Of a stretch of 64,000 nt of DNA, positions 46,901 through 59,305 are shown in pieces (within the stretch, counting starts at the first letter, position 1; each line of letters starts with the position of its first letter). The notes under the pieces are model-generated. The model did no database searches, had not been told where the DNA came from, and saw nothing but the letters and a program-made list of their open reading frames with translations. The stretch lies in contig JAHLJT010009436.1 of the NCBI GenBank assembly GCA_031308135.1, forward strand, positions 139,894,303 to 139,958,302, written 5' to 3'. Source of the stretch: Acheta domesticus. Its lineage: Eukaryota > Arthropoda > Insecta > Orthoptera > Gryllidae. Position numbers and translations under genes: made by a program.

Positions 46901-47559
46901 TTGAAGACAGTACGCGGATATCACTGCGCCACTAATTTGTGAGCACAATGTGCTGTTATAAATTTGAGCCCTAAATATTAATGCCTCCCCTAGAATTTTC
47001 CTATGTTTCTGACACTTAATGTGATATCCGAATAATAAAATGTAAATGACTCCTTAGCCCTCGAAAATGCTCCGTACACGTTGCGGAGGTTCGTCACTGT
47101 TGCAAATTCTGTTCACGAACTGCGATTGGACGTTATGCCGTCCCGAGAGGCCCAATACGCTCGTAAGCGGATCACATGGTAAATGGCACGTCGAGTTCCA
47201 CACGCTGTGACATAACGCGCAAACCGGCAACATCGGCTCATCGCTTTCGTTTGTTTCTCTGAAACGTCGAGTGCACGGGTTGACGTGACATGGGCCACGG
47301 CTGGTGGAGCCGACCGGATATTAGGTTCTCTCGTTAGAATAGGAACAATAATTGTAACATCATTGTGCGACGGACGTGTACTAGACAGCGCGACACGACA
47401 GGACGAATGTATAAATTACTCAATCACGCGCCGGCGATTTTAATCTGCGGAGCGCGATTTATACCGAATTAATTTTTCGCGCTCTCTGTCCTGACGTGTC
47501 GACGCGAAGCAGATTTTTCAGCGAAAATTAAACGGCGGCGCTGGGAAGCTGTGCGGAAC
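43931..47559. other. Intergenic, no gene recognised
   Basis: AT-rich. The 84-codon plus frame at 44941-45195 is Lys/Asn-rich and ends in a Ser/Gly/Arg tail; I do not recognise it. A small GC-rich patch lies at 46440-46640. Confidence 0.4.
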
Positions 47560-47880
47560 TACTTTGCAGACAGTTCACGGGCGGCAGAAAAATGAAACGC
47601 TCTCGCTTTCGGGCGGCGCGTTGCCCCTCCCCCCCCCCCCCGCCACCGGTCGAACGCCCGCCCGCCCGCCCGCCCGAGCAGGAGCGGCTAATGCAAACGC
47701 CGCTGCGGAGAAGTGGGAAATTGCACCCATGTTTACTCGAGTTTGTTTATCTCTTTTCCGAGCGGACACATTTTTCAAGAGCCTCTGCGCTGCCGGGTGG
47801 AGCGCGAAAGCCCGCGGTTGCGAACCGCCTGGCGCCGCGGCTCGCTTCGCTCCAAGGGAGCTCAGGCTGCAAAAACCCTC
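47560..47880. promoter_or_regulatory. CpG-rich island
   Basis: A C-run (47629-47641) and a CGCCCGCCCGCCCGCCCG repeat (47656-47674), then CpG-rich sequence. Open on both strands; promoter by composition only. 47881-49239 is AT-rich with C- and G-runs at 48914-48958 and no gene recognised. Confidence 0.3.
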
Positions 47881-49239
47881 AAGGCAAGGCTCTCTGGGAG
47901 AAATTTGTGTAAGAGAAATTAGTGGTTACGTGAGTGTGTGTGCATTTACGCGAACATTAAAATATGAACAAAATATTGCATCACAAAAGAATCTTTACGT
48001 CGTTTGCAGTTTATTTTTGGTATAATCATCTCTGCCAAAGTGTTGGAATTTGATTCATTCTAGCTCCTGAATTTAAAGCCAAATTTTGCGAATGGTTGAG
48101 TAAAACGTTCGGAAATGCTGCGTTTCTGAAAGCGAAATCGCGTGCAATTTTGCCTCCGATGTAATTGTTAGTCAATGATAACTCAAAACGCGATATTGCG
48201 TTTTAAATTGTATGCAGCTGGCGCAAAAATAGGTACTTAAATATCAAACCTCGTGATAATTTGCATAACCGTTGACTAACGGCTTTTCTGTACAGGTACT
48301 GATATTTAAATAAGATTTAAGATCAGCATTGAAAAAGAAAATTAAACAGCCGTTCATATCTGTTTGTAAATTCCTATATCCACTGCAAGTTTTTCTTGAA
48401 AGACGAGTGTTTTACGTTGTTTTCTTTTTGGTGTGGCGTAAACGAACATGAGACACTTTTGGGCAAGCGTCCACCTCCTGCTTTTACACGACTTGTTGTC
48501 AGAGGTGCAGAATATGAATGTTCAAGAATTCTCATCTCGAACCCATTATCCTGAAATATCGTGGCCGATCGCTTTCTGACATTTTTAGATTGGTAATATC
48601 TTTATGAGAAAATGCACCGGATGGCATGTACACTTCCCTCTTTTCCTCGAAAACAAAAAAGTAGACGTGCACAGCCTCCAAATTCTACTACACTCTTATC
48701 GTAGTAACTGTAACAAAGTGGAAGATTAGACTTCTTGAAATTTCCTTAAGATGAAACATTAACTGAAACGTACTTGAAAACATAATTAAAAGAATTTGCA
48801 TTCCTACCATTCTCGGCCATACATTTTTGAAAGACTCGAGTAAGTACTAAAATGCAGTACATGTAGTCAGAACAACATATTGACAGAACTGACAAAACCA
48901 GACTGAAGATTTGGGGGGGCATTCCCTCTCCCCCGTACTTTCACCCCCCCCCCCCATCAGAGCCAGTCTGTTAGGAAGCTAAAGGTCATTCTTACCGGCA
49001 ACCCAAAGAGTAACGATAGAAAGAAATGATGATCCAAGAAATTCTAGTTTCTTACATGCTTTAATTCCATTGTCGAAGTTTCTGGAGCAAGTATAAAAGT
49101 ATAAATTCTACGTAATAATATTATAAGGTATGTTTGTTAAAATCTACTTAATATAATATCTCAACTGATATTATCACGCGGCTTAAAACTGTTATTGTGT
49201 TCCTGGCGTTCTACAAATTCTCACTGCCCTTGCAACCAC

Positions 49240-49460
49240 CTTGTTTTCCAGCACCCCTCCCGCTCCCCCCTTGCGAGGGAGTGTGTTCGCGGGGCGTGTG
49301 TGTTCCGCGTAAACAGCAGTGGCGCCCGGCGCAGCGCTCCTCGTTAGTTCGGACAGGGCGCGTGGCCGCCCCGCGCGAGAACGGCAAACACGCGACTCCG
49401 CGTCTTGGTTGGAACGGACGACCGCCCGCCTCGCCAGGCCCTGCGCGTAGTGGGGTGGTG
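49240..49460. promoter_or_regulatory. CpG-rich patch
   Basis: CpG-enriched between AT-rich flanks. Short frames on both strands with no domain. Confidence 0.25.
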
Positions 49461-49869
49461 TAACGTCGCACTCCGCCAACACTTTTTTTCTGTTGCATCT
49501 GCCGTTACAATTACTGTAGCTACTTATTTTTTTAAAGTATTAACACTTCAATTCTCTTTTTTTTTTAGTTTTTATTTAAATTTCTTGTACAATGTACTTC
49601 AATATTGTAACTTCTCACTTTGTACAATTATAACTTACACATTTCTTTAGAGGAACACGTTTTACGTTCAATTCTCTATGTTCCTCTATATGTCATCAAT
49701 CTATCGGTTGCTAACCTAATTTTTTTAACAAGCTAGGTACATCACATGCTTCTTGTTTACTAATAACAATGTAAAACTGTAAACAAACATTGAGAATGTA
49801 TGAAACGTTACAGTGGACCTCGCGCGAGATCGGGGGATGTCGCCAACTGCAATGTTTTCGTTTTACTGT

Positions 49870-50016
49870 GAACCTCTGTGGAGGCGGGAATTTATTTTTT
49901 ATAATTTGAATACACTGTGCTATTGCCTTACGGCTTAAGCAGTTAGATGATGGCTAATCTTAATAGCTAAAACTAACTTAACCTAATTGTACATTTAAAA
50001 TGTGTGCACTTTGGGC
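49870..50016 (-). repeat. Family V-like retroelement tail, copy c
   Basis: Read on the minus strand it starts GCCCAAAG, has TTAGGTTAAGTTAGTTTTAG, AAGATTAGCCATC, then AAATAAATTCCCGCCTCC and CAGAGG. This is the order of family V copies a and b, but diverged, with an inserted stretch before the AATAAATTCCCGCC end. Confidence 0.5.
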
Positions 50017-53000
50017 ATACCTAACTTTAATATTTTTTCTATAATATTTAGTAGTATTCTTCTGTTGTAAAGGTCTTGGTTAATTTTCTTTCCTTTTTCA
50101 TTCACGCTCCAATCATTCACACTTTGTTGACATTGTATAAATGCCCATTCACTCTTACTGAACGGATCTGCAATGCGGCATTGTAGAGTCGACTGATGTA
50201 CGAGTGGTCATTTTTCTTCATCTTAATCCAAATTCATCAATTGTACAGATGACTTTGCTTTAAGTTGCGATTGATGTAAGAAAGAGTGACGTTATTGCAT
50301 TCATTTGCTTATAGCTTTCTCAGGCATTGGGCCTGTGACACGGCGTGTCACAGGCCTAATACCTGAATTCCGTTTTCAGTCCTAATTGTCTCTCTGCCGA
50401 CTTCGTCTATCCACACAATGCGGTTTTTGTTTCACAAGTTCCCATTTGAAGCCTTCTAGCCCCACTCTTCTTACGTTTTACATTATATGTTTACTTTTTT
50501 CGTTGTTCATCTAGTGATTTTTATTGAAAGAATATGTTTTGTAAACTTCTTATTTATTCGTTTCGGATAAGGTTTCTTCTTTTTACGGCTCAGTTCGAAG
50601 AAATCTCATTTGAATTTATATTCTACTACAGTTGTTCACAGAGTGTGGCAGAGTTCCACAGCCTTCAAGTCTGCAGGGTAGGGGCGTCACTCCTGTAGTT
50701 TCAACACATTTTACTTTCCACTTTTGTTTCCCAACGATCTTTATCTCTTTGTTTCAACTAGTATTTCAAAGCGTCGGGGGAGTAGACGAGGTCTTAGCAA
50801 CAAGGAATACTTTTTTTATGTTCTTCAAATGTCTCGATGAATCTTGGACTTTTTAGATTTTGTGGTTTATGATGAGTGATGTATGTCAACATGACTGTCT
50901 CAAGTATTCGTAGTTTGGGCTAGCTTTAATAGTACCGTCAATTGCAGGGAGGGAGATAAACGGATCGGCTAGTTAGTTAAAACATAGTACAAGAGGAAAG
51001 TTTCATCTTTCGTGAGAGCTTTCCTTCTCTGCTTGGTAAATTTGTAATAGCGCGGGAATTGCGTCCGGAAATGCGAAGTGAGAAACTCGAGAAGAACATA
51101 TAAAATAGTAAACCAGTAAAATTCGAATTCGACGAAACTGCGTAGTTTTCTCAGTGCTCCGTCTGTATGTTCACGCCTTCATAAAACATAATTAAATTTT
51201 TGTTAAATAGTGGAGTTATACTGTGGAGTTATAGTGTGTGTCCTTCCTGTCTCAAGGATCTGTCTCTAATCTCGTACCTTCTTCGGTGTCACCTAACGAA
51301 TCCTTGCAGTGAGTAATAATTGTAAAAGAGACGCTGAATTGTTTCTGTCAGTCGTTTGATATATTGTTGACAGCTTGCCTACAATTCCTTGTCATCAAGG
51401 AATAAAGGTACAGATATTTATACTGTTCCAAATTTCATTGAAATTAACTTCTAATATTTAATAATCGGAGAAAACAATCAAGTTCGGAAATTACTATAAT
51501 ACTTACGACAAGAATCCAGTTACAGGAAGTCACATTAAAAATTCGGGTTTAACGTTGCGAGTATTCTTCTCCCAGCGAATCATTTCGCAGAACGCGTGTT
51601 TTCTCTTGTTTGCTGAAGAAGAACGCCACCTCCGGAGAGCAGCGGGCGAGGCTGTGCAAGTTTAATGCGATAATCTTCTCTGGGATTATTTCGCTAGGGA
51701 ACAACTCTCGCGGAGGCGAAAGCCCGTTTTAACCGCCTGGAGCTGTAAGAAGTCATATACGCTGTTGCGGCGAAAGTTAGATTTTGTGTTGCAGTATGAT
51801 AACTGGAAAGTGGAAGAACCCTGGGGCATTGCACAGTAACCAAGACTAGATAATACGTTTACTCTCTTGAGTAACCTTGGCATGATTTGTTGCACGAATA
51901 TAAGCCGTAGAGTCGGCGAATTAGTAACCTGAAGTAAAGGTCGTAACACCCAGAAATATTCCTTTTTATTGTCCTGGAAGTGTTCTGTAGCGTTGCGACC
52001 TATGAGCTAAAAATCTGAAAGTGAAAATCGAAAAACTACCAAGAGTCTCGCAGAAAATTGCAGTGTATATTTGATCTGCATTCTCTGCAAATAATGAAGG
52101 TATTCATTAACTTTTGTTGAAGAAATCCCATTCAGCTTCCTGCTTTGGCTGAATGGCTCTCTCCGAGAATCAGCTAGTGTTTGCAATTCGATCAGAACGC
52201 CGGCCCTGAATGAATCCATTGAATCCAGTTTCTATGCAAAGAGTAAATCCGGTAATTCTGTTCGCAAAAGGGTGAAGTGCAGACGACTGCTTTCCTGTTT
52301 CGAGCTCGTTTCATTCCAACGTTCTGTGCCACTGACCTTCCCGGTCAGACATTTTGCCGGGCTATCGCCTGCCCCAAAAGAACTGAAACCGACCTGGAGG
52401 TTTTCAGGTAAAAGAGTAAGAGGTCGTTTGTGACGTCGTCCTTAGCCCTGTTATGCGGGTTCGGATTTGACATTTGCAAATGCACATACTTAAGCGAAAG
52501 TGAAATATCTGCACATTAAGGTTTCCTAGAATTATCAAATTGCAGGATTACCGTGAATTTTTAAATAAAAGCACTATTTTTCTACGAGTTGGCGTTCATA
52601 CTGCCTACAAGGAAATGCCCCACGTTCCCCGTTTGATTCTGTTGTATATTAGGACATCACCGATTTCCTAGAAACCTCATTCTTCTTTCAATACCACTTA
52701 AGTGCTCTCGCGTAATTTGACATTTAAATGATTTTCGTATCCAGCGTTCGTACTGGAAATACAGAAGCGTCTTATAATTGCGGTGGAAAAATGTTGCTCG
52801 ACTTGAAAGGTTTTGTTAACAGCTGTTCAGAAACTCTCCACACTACAGAGAGTGTGATTCAGTTACTGGGGTGAATTCTTCTATTGAAAATGGGCTTCGA
52901 GTATATTACAAACTTATTAATGAAAAACCAATGTTTCTGCGTTCTGAATATTTGGAACTTACAGAAGTTGCAGTTAGTATTAATCATATTGGGGTAGTGC

Positions 53001-53189
53001 CGCCTGTCTGTTTACGTAAACGTTTGGAGAAGTATTTAGCGGGCAAAATTTTGTCAATTGGAAGAGTTCGCCGCTCTCACAAGAATTTAATCAAGGCCAT
53101 TACCGCCGTTACCTGCTTCTTGTTTTCGTCGAGGGCTACGCTTACGTACGCCTGCGTTTCCTGCTATCGTTCGATAACGCGCAGTTCGG
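50017..53189. other. Intergenic, no gene recognised
   Basis: AT-rich. It contains the hairpin at 50330-50376. Frames up to 132 codons (52871-53269) have no domain. Confidence 0.4.
50330..50376. repeat. Strong hairpin
   Basis: TCAGGCATTGGGCCTGTGAC pairs with its inverse on the right with only two mismatches; the inner stem GGCCTGTGACAC is perfect over 12 bp with a 3-nt loop. No T-run follows, so nothing suggests a terminator. Confidence 0.8.
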
Positions 53190-53400
53190 TTGCACGAATC
53201 CGACTGCGGGAAGCGCGATCAGCGCCTAACGCGGCGCGGCGTCAGAATGGGATTAGCTCCGTTCCATAAATGCAGGAGGTGGCGCGCTCGTCGGCCGAGC
53301 AAAATTGCCTCCATTTCTTCCCGAGCGCCTGCCGCCGCCACGGCGAGCCGGCCCCGCGGCGCTGGCGCCGCGCTGTGGGCCGAAACGAGATCAAAACGAC
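53190..53400. promoter_or_regulatory. CpG-rich patch
   Basis: CpG-enriched (GCGGCGCTGGCGCCGCGC at 53357-53374). No domain-bearing frame. Confidence 0.25.
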
Positions 53401-53416
53401 ACACATTGTGTTAAAG

Positions 53417-53775
53417 GGTGGCCGTTTTCTTGGAAAACCTAGAAAAAAATCAGGGAGTTTCTTTGCTAGGGAAAAGCAGGGAATTTGTACAAGAATCGTT
53501 AGAAGTCAGCGAAAATTTGGAGAGGATTCTAAAACTAGATAGTCTTATTCTTTAAAAATAATACTACTTTTTTTCGTATTTTGTATTTGGTTAGAAAAAT
53601 TGTCAATTTGTACCTGGTCACAGTGAAATCAAAAAAGAAAGTTGACCAATTTGTAGGGAGGAATTTTAATATTTTCTTGGAGAAGTGTGAAATTGGTAAT
53701 CTTGTCTGAAAAGAAAAATGCACTGGAATACCCGGAAAAATAAGGAAAATTTGTTCCAGGAAAAGAGTGGCCATT
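53417..53775. mobile_element. Possible TIR element with GGAAAACCTRG repeats
   Basis: The left end GGTGGCCGTTTTCTTGGAAA and the right end, inverted, ATGGCCACTCTTTTCCTGGA are similar. The left part carries CTAGAAAAAAATCAGGGAG and AGGGAAAAGCAGGGAATTTG, words typical of a widely distributed animal repeat (general knowledge). No coding capacity recognised. Confidence 0.4.
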
Positions 53776-54879
53776 CTGATGTAGGTTTGCAAAACACAAG
53801 CCTGTTTCTCCAAAGCAAGGTGGCTTCGCCTAATTTGCCTTCCTTTTCAAAGTTTTCATTGTTACCTACTTCATTATTCGCATATCAGAGAACAATGCGG
53901 AGGCGATAGATATACAACCGGCCAAAGAAACACTCGCGACCGCGACTTGTTCGTGTAGATTGAGTATTATCAATAATGAATGCCTTAACCATACGTTTCC
54001 AGAGGGACGGATTCCTGTGAAAGATGAGAATGTAAAAAATTACAGATCTCACCTTTCTGGATCTCATGATATCGAAACTAGCCTTTAAAAGTATGAAAAT
54101 TCCAGCGGTTAAAATAAAAAAGAAAAAACATAAAATATAAAAATAAAACCTAAAACGAGATCCCAGTTATTAATATTTTTTTTATATTTCTGTACATTGT
54201 CAGCGTTGATATCCGTGGAGAATGTCTTTTGTAACCATGTCTATTTTTTTCTAACATATCCAATGTACACTCAATTGAGACACGACCATAGGGTTCATGT
54301 AACTTCTCGTTTCACTTTCATTACAAATTGCACCTGGTTATTCCATATTTATCGTGAGACATGGTTCAGATGACTACACAATCATAACAGTACAGTAGAC
54401 AATTGCACAATTATACTTCACAACGATCTTAATCTCGTTAAAAACATTATCTTCACTCTATTTACACAATAATATATGTTTTTCTATTTTTTAAAACTCG
54501 TTTTCAAGCTCGATTTGCGGCGGTAAGTTGGGAGCAGTTTTTTTTAAAATTATTTATTGCTTGTTGGGTTGTACATAGATCAGTAAAACACTCTTTCATA
54601 TGTATTGATAACTTACTACTAACGTAAACTATGCTTAACCTAGTTCTAGTATTGCTACTACATTGGGGTATATTCCTCATGAGAGTACCTACGGTTCACA
54701 GTTGTCTGAAAATATATTTAGGAAGGAATCGAGCGGGTATCTATTGTTTATTCTGGTCTGTGTGTTGTTTGTTGAGGCTAAATTGTATTGTTTGAGTTGA
54801 TCTATTGAGGTTATGTTAGAGTAGAAGTTATTGGATAGGCGTGCTATTTGACGGGGGTTGGGAGCAGTGTGCGTGGAAA
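53776..54879. other. Intergenic, no gene recognised
   Basis: AT-rich, with no frame or repeat supported. Confidence 0.4.
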
Positions 54880-55110
54880 TCGGGGTGTCGGGCCCGCGGA
54901 AGACAGATAGTGGCGGTAATGGCATCGCTCGCCGGCCACTTCGATCCGCGCCGTCGCTTTTTTTAGGTTCGGCGTTGCTGCCCACTTCCGCGAGGGGCGC
55001 GGCGTGACCGGCAGCAGTTAGGAAGCGCCCTCGCCGTCCCCGTCGCTCTCGCCGCCCTCGCCCGAGGCCAAAGTGGGCAAATGAACAGGTGGTGGGCGGG
55101 GCCGCCTCCA
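54880..55110. promoter_or_regulatory. CpG-rich patch
   Basis: CpG-enriched (GGGGCGCGGCGTGACC; CGCTCTCGCCGCCCTCGCC). A promoter is possible, but there is no supporting gene. Confidence 0.25.
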
Positions 55111-55402
55111 GAGGGTGGAAGGAAACCTCAGTGGTATTTGGGGTATTGTAGGAAAAAGTGTCCGAGATTTTTTAAGCGTCTTTTTAACTCCTCCTTTTGG
55201 GTAACCGTTTCCCCATTCCTTTACATTTGGTCATTGTGTCTGTGTACTGCATAAATGTCTTGTCACTGTAGTCGTAATTATCTACTCATTAACCTTTTAA
55301 TGTAGTTACGTACAACAACAGTACCGTTATTGCCTTTTAAATATTCGTCATTTTGGTTTCATATGGTTTAACCTTGCACTTTTTGTAGGTTTTATATTTC
55401 CT

Positions 55403-55570
55403 CTTCTTCAGGTTTAAAGGAGCAGATGGTGAGTAGGATTGCTTTCAGGGGGTATTACATACTAGGAAATGTGAATGGTAATGTGGCTTCTTCAGGTTCA
55501 AAGGAGCAGGTGGTGAGTAGGATTACGTTCAGGGGGTATTACATACTAGGAAATGTCAATGCCAATGTGG
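55403..55570. repeat. 84-bp tandem duplication
   Basis: Units 55403-55486 and 55487-55570 are nearly identical (CTTCTTCAGG, AAAGGAGCAG, GGTGAGTAGGATT, TCAGGGGGTATTACATACTA then GGAAATGT). In each, a CTTCTTCAG acceptor-like word is followed 17 bp later by a GGTGAGTA donor-like word. A longer pyrimidine tract precedes unit 1 only. Confidence 0.85.
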
Positions 55571-56703
55571 CGTTTCATTAGAAACGTGTGAGATTTTTAA
55601 AAATATTTTTAACTGCTTGGTACGTTCAACATTTTCCCCATTCGTTTTATTTTGCAATTGTATCAGGAAATCCAAATAACGGGGTCGTCGTCGGCGTTAT
55701 CGCTGTTGTCATACTCCAACTCATTCTTTTACTGTATTTATGAAAAACATCAGCAGTGTTCTCTCATTTGAAAGATCCGTCATTTTTGTTTCAGTTGGGT
55801 TAATTGTTTCCCTCTCCGTTAAATAGGACAGAATTGTATACTTTCTCTTTCCCAGATTCAATAAATTATTCTGGGAAAAATCAACTGCATACTTTTCACG
55901 TCTGTATGCACATGTCATTTCTGGTCAAATAGATTTTAATGTTGACAAGGGAGCGGCGGAAACTCGATAAGCAGTTTAAACTTCCGGATTACGAATTCTC
56001 TGGATTTTACCTTACGCTTTCGTAGGATTGTAAATTTTTCGCAGATATGCTGTCAATTTAGTTTAACTTTTGTGGAAATTCGTCATTGACATGTAGATTT
56101 CTGTTCACCATTGTGTAACAATTGACTTTGCTTTTATATCAATATTGTATGTGTCGTAACAAACATGACGGAGCAAGATTTCAAACTTCCCATTTGTCAT
56201 CCAATTCTAATACTGCACATATTAAATGTAATCATCATAATGTCTTTTGTTTGACGTTTCGATTACACTATACCAATTTCGTCTTTCGTGGATTCTATCG
56301 CCCTTCCCGGAAGCGGGGCTTTTCCTATTGATTTTCAATCCATCTTTTATACTTGCAGGCGGAGTTGATTATGAAGCATCCGGGTTCATGGCCCCTCGAT
56401 TTTTGAAGAATCATAAAGTGAAGTTAATGAATCTCGAGGTGCTTTGTTTATGTATAGTTGAAGCCACTATAAACTTGAATACTGTGTTAACTCCCGAAAA
56501 AATGTTTACCAAGAAACGTAAATAATATTCTGTCGTATTCATCCACAACAAACTTGTCTAGTTGTTAGCGATTAGATGGATCTTTGGGACTGTTGCTTGT
56601 TTGTCGTAAAGTTCCTCACTTTCACTAAATAGAATAAATGAAGATGCAATATGGAACATCTAAAATTTGCTAGTAAATAAACTAGTTGAAGGTTTAATTA
56701 GCT
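55571..56703. other. Intergenic, no gene recognised
   Basis: AT-rich. Two overlapping frames at 56122-56525 have no recognised domain. Confidence 0.4.
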
Positions 56704-56955
56704 GAGTTAGACATCGCTCTCTGGTATTTTTAATATTCATGTATACCATAATGAAGCTACAGGTGTTCCAAAAGTAATTATTCAATTCTTTCTCCGACTT
56801 ACAATTGTGGTCGAGCTCACTTCGAACGAGTTTCAGGGAGTTAGACATATCTCTTTCGTATTTTATGATATCCATCGATCTCGTAATGAAGCTAAAGATG
56901 TTCCAAAGTAATTATTCGTTTCTTCTTCCGATTTACAAATATTGTTGTGGAACTA
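56704..56955. repeat. 134-bp tandem duplication
   Basis: The unit starts GAGTTAGACAT at 56704 and again at 56838, and shares ATAATGAAGCTA.AG, GTTCCAAA.GTAATTATTC and TTTCT.CCGA.TTACAA. A minus-strand frame of 71 codons covers unit 1 and part of unit 2; unit 2 has stops in the matching frame. Confidence 0.75.
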
Positions 56956-56974
56956 CCATCAAAGGATTTTCAGG

Positions 56975-57818
56975 CAGTGCCGGCGTGAGGCATGGGCGCT
57001 GGGCAGACCCGGCGATCGCCCGTGGCCCCGCCAGTCAAGGGACCCGATGACAGAATTCATGGGAAAAAATTAGTAGAAAATTGAAAAATAAATTAAAATA
57101 GAGAAAATCGTCACTGTAATTTTATAAGTCGCGGTACAGTAGTCTGATATTTCATATATTTTCAATTAACTTTTTACCTAAATAGTTAATTGTAGTAATT
57201 TCTCGTAAGGTAGGACTCTCTGAATTGAATCAAATAACGCCAACATTTAAAATAGATTGTACTGAAATTCATATTTATTATTTCAATATTTAACAATTAA
57301 TTTTATTAAACACTAACTAAACACAAACATTTTTTATTTTTTTAAGCTCACCACGGAAATTAAATTATTCGATTACGAAATATTTTTACTTAAAACTATT
57401 CTGTCGTTATGGGGTAAAAGTTCTTAAGTCAAAATCTTACTTTGGAGAAAACAAAGGTTAGACTATTGAGTCGCCTATGTTTCCCAACGCCAAGCTATAT
57501 TTCCCAAAGCTTTTTTGTCGTTAAGGAGGCAACATTTGAACTCTGTCGTTTTACTAAAATAAAATATAGATACCTAACTTGTAATTTCAGTACTTAACCA
57601 GTTTCGCCTCTAATTGACTTATGAACTTTTACCCCGTGACCACAGTATTATTTAAAATATATTTTCAAAAACCTTTTGAAGCTTAACCGTTGTAATTTTT
57701 GTTATTGTTGAAACAAAATAACTCATAGAGTTTCTTGACGTAACTTTCTCATTTTAATTGAGAGGGGGGCTACGTTTCAGCATCGCCTCGGGCCCAAAAC
57801 TGTCTAGCTCCGGCACTA
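56975..57818. mobile_element. Non-autonomous hAT-like element
   Basis: The left end CAGTGCCGGCGTGAGGCATG and the right end, inverted, TAGTGCCGGAGCTAGACAG are similar, and both continue into GGGC-rich sequence. CAG.G.CGG ends of this kind are characteristic of hAT transposons. Flanking 8-mers TTTTCAGG and GTTTCGAG agree at 5 of 8 positions, a plausible worn target duplication. The 840-bp interior is AT-rich and lacks a transposase. Confidence 0.65.
57407..57638. mobile_element. Inverted-repeat element inside the hAT-like element
   Basis: Left GTTATGGGGTAAAAGTTCTT and the inverted right end GTCACGGGGTAAAAGTTCAT match over about 26 bp through AAGTCAA. Span about 230 bp, non-coding. Confidence 0.6.
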
Positions 57819-57824
57819 GTTTCG

Positions 57825-58090
57825 AGTAACCTCCCCGTACGGCACTGCGTGCGGCGGAGCAGCGGAGGGCTCAGGAAACAGCTCGAGCCGTCAGTTTCCC
57901 TCTCGGAACCGTCGATCGATCCGTTGACGTCATTATTTGTATGCTCCAATAAACGGGCGGGCTTTGTTGGGCCAGCCACATGGCCGGCCGCGCGCCGCAG
58001 GCTGGCCCGGTGGATGGGGGTGGCCGCGATTGCTGCTGGAGGCCCCGAAAGAAGTGAACGTGAGCTCGCGTCGCGTAACAAACCTCCCTC
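57825..58090. promoter_or_regulatory. CpG-enriched patch
   Basis: CpG-enriched sequence (CATGGCCGGCCGCGCGCCG) right of the hAT-like element. Frames of 83 and 103 codons have no domain. 58091-58718 is AT-rich with nothing recognised. Confidence 0.25.
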
Positions 58091-58718
58091 CGGGGGATAG
58101 ACTCTAGGGGAAAGGCACTTTATTGCTCCGTTGCGGATGCAATTACAAACTCATTTTAACGTTTTTAAGAAATTACGGAGTCGTTAATGCAATGGGACTT
58201 CGTGTTTCGTGTCCAAAAAGTTTCTCTTGCGATAATGGGGAAATTTATTTCTCGAAAACAGCTCTGATAATTGGGGGTGTTTAACTGAACGAAGTCAATG
58301 TGTCTCTTCTAGGAGATTGATATTCGTACTTCACATTTTCGTGATATCTAGATAATGTGAACTTTACTATTACTTTTAAACTCCCTGGAAAATAATTTGA
58401 TTTTGTCCGCCTGTTGACAGCTATATAGTTGAAGTGCCATAGAACAAATGTTAAAACGTTTTCTTTTCCTTTATTTGATATATCTATATGTATTTATTTC
58501 TATGCTATTTTTCATTACTTAATTACGTAAGGTATTTTTAGAATACAAATTATTAATTATTATTCGTATTAAACCACTCGGTAAAAGCTCTAGAACCAAA
58601 ATGAACATTATCATACTAATGGTTTTTTTCTAGACTTTTAATATCCGTTATTTTTCCTGGTATGGTTTATAACATTTACCTTCATAATCATGCATTAACA
58701 GTAAAAGCAAACACCGTC

Positions 58719-58943
58719 TATAGAGAGAGAACTATTAGAAGGGACCACTTTGACAGTTTCTGCTTGTTCACTGCTGGCAATATCAGTGCAAGTTACCTCC
58801 ATGCACTCATTTTGTTAGTTCTTTCGTTTACAGTTAGCTCATTTGCAAAAGACAACACTACCTCTTGAAATGTCATCACCGTGCATGACGTTCATTTGTT
58901 TCCCGATCTGTCAAATTGGTCCCTTCTTAATAACTCCTCTATA
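58719..58943. mobile_element. MITE type IV, copy c
   Basis: The best-preserved copy: left TATAGAGAGAGAACTATTAG then AAGGGACCACTTTGACAG; right CTGTCAAATTGGTCCCTTCT, ending CTCCTCTATA. The interior matches copies at 25522 and 25971 in the same orientation. 58944-59305 is AT-rich with no gene. Confidence 0.9.
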
Positions 58944-59305
58944 ATTGAAAACAGTATATCAGATATTCTTTTCATTAAGTTAAGCGAATAGATAAGCGAA
59001 AGTGAATGACACATTTCATAATACGAGTTAAGCCTGTATTGATAACAAAGTTATTTTTAGAGTTTATAAGGTGACTAGTGAAGCACTCTCTTTGTGTGAG
59101 GTCATTTGTGTAGCATACGAATAAAATTTTAGACACTATTAAAATGGGGTCTAACAAATCTACAAAATTACGTTTGACATGAAGTTAACATTATTGAAAA
59201 TATATTAGTCATAATAGTCGATAATAATGAAGTTTAATTACAATCGTGGTCGAGCAAAGCTGAATCATGTTTAACACAGCAGTAGGCTTCTCATAAATAT
59301 CGAAA

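Noticed and set aside
49950..49995. TTAGG-like words considered as telomeric repeat
   Set aside because: Only isolated TTAGGTTAAGTTAG within the family V tail, with no tandem TTAGG array.
50400..50500. Minus-strand fragment with a WIDE-type word, considered as a transposase remnant
   Set aside because: The stretch is under 40 residues, needs a frameshift, and matches no family clearly.
56660..56875. 71-codon minus-strand frame in the 134-bp tandem repeat
   Set aside because: The second repeat unit has a stop in the corresponding frame and no family is recognised.
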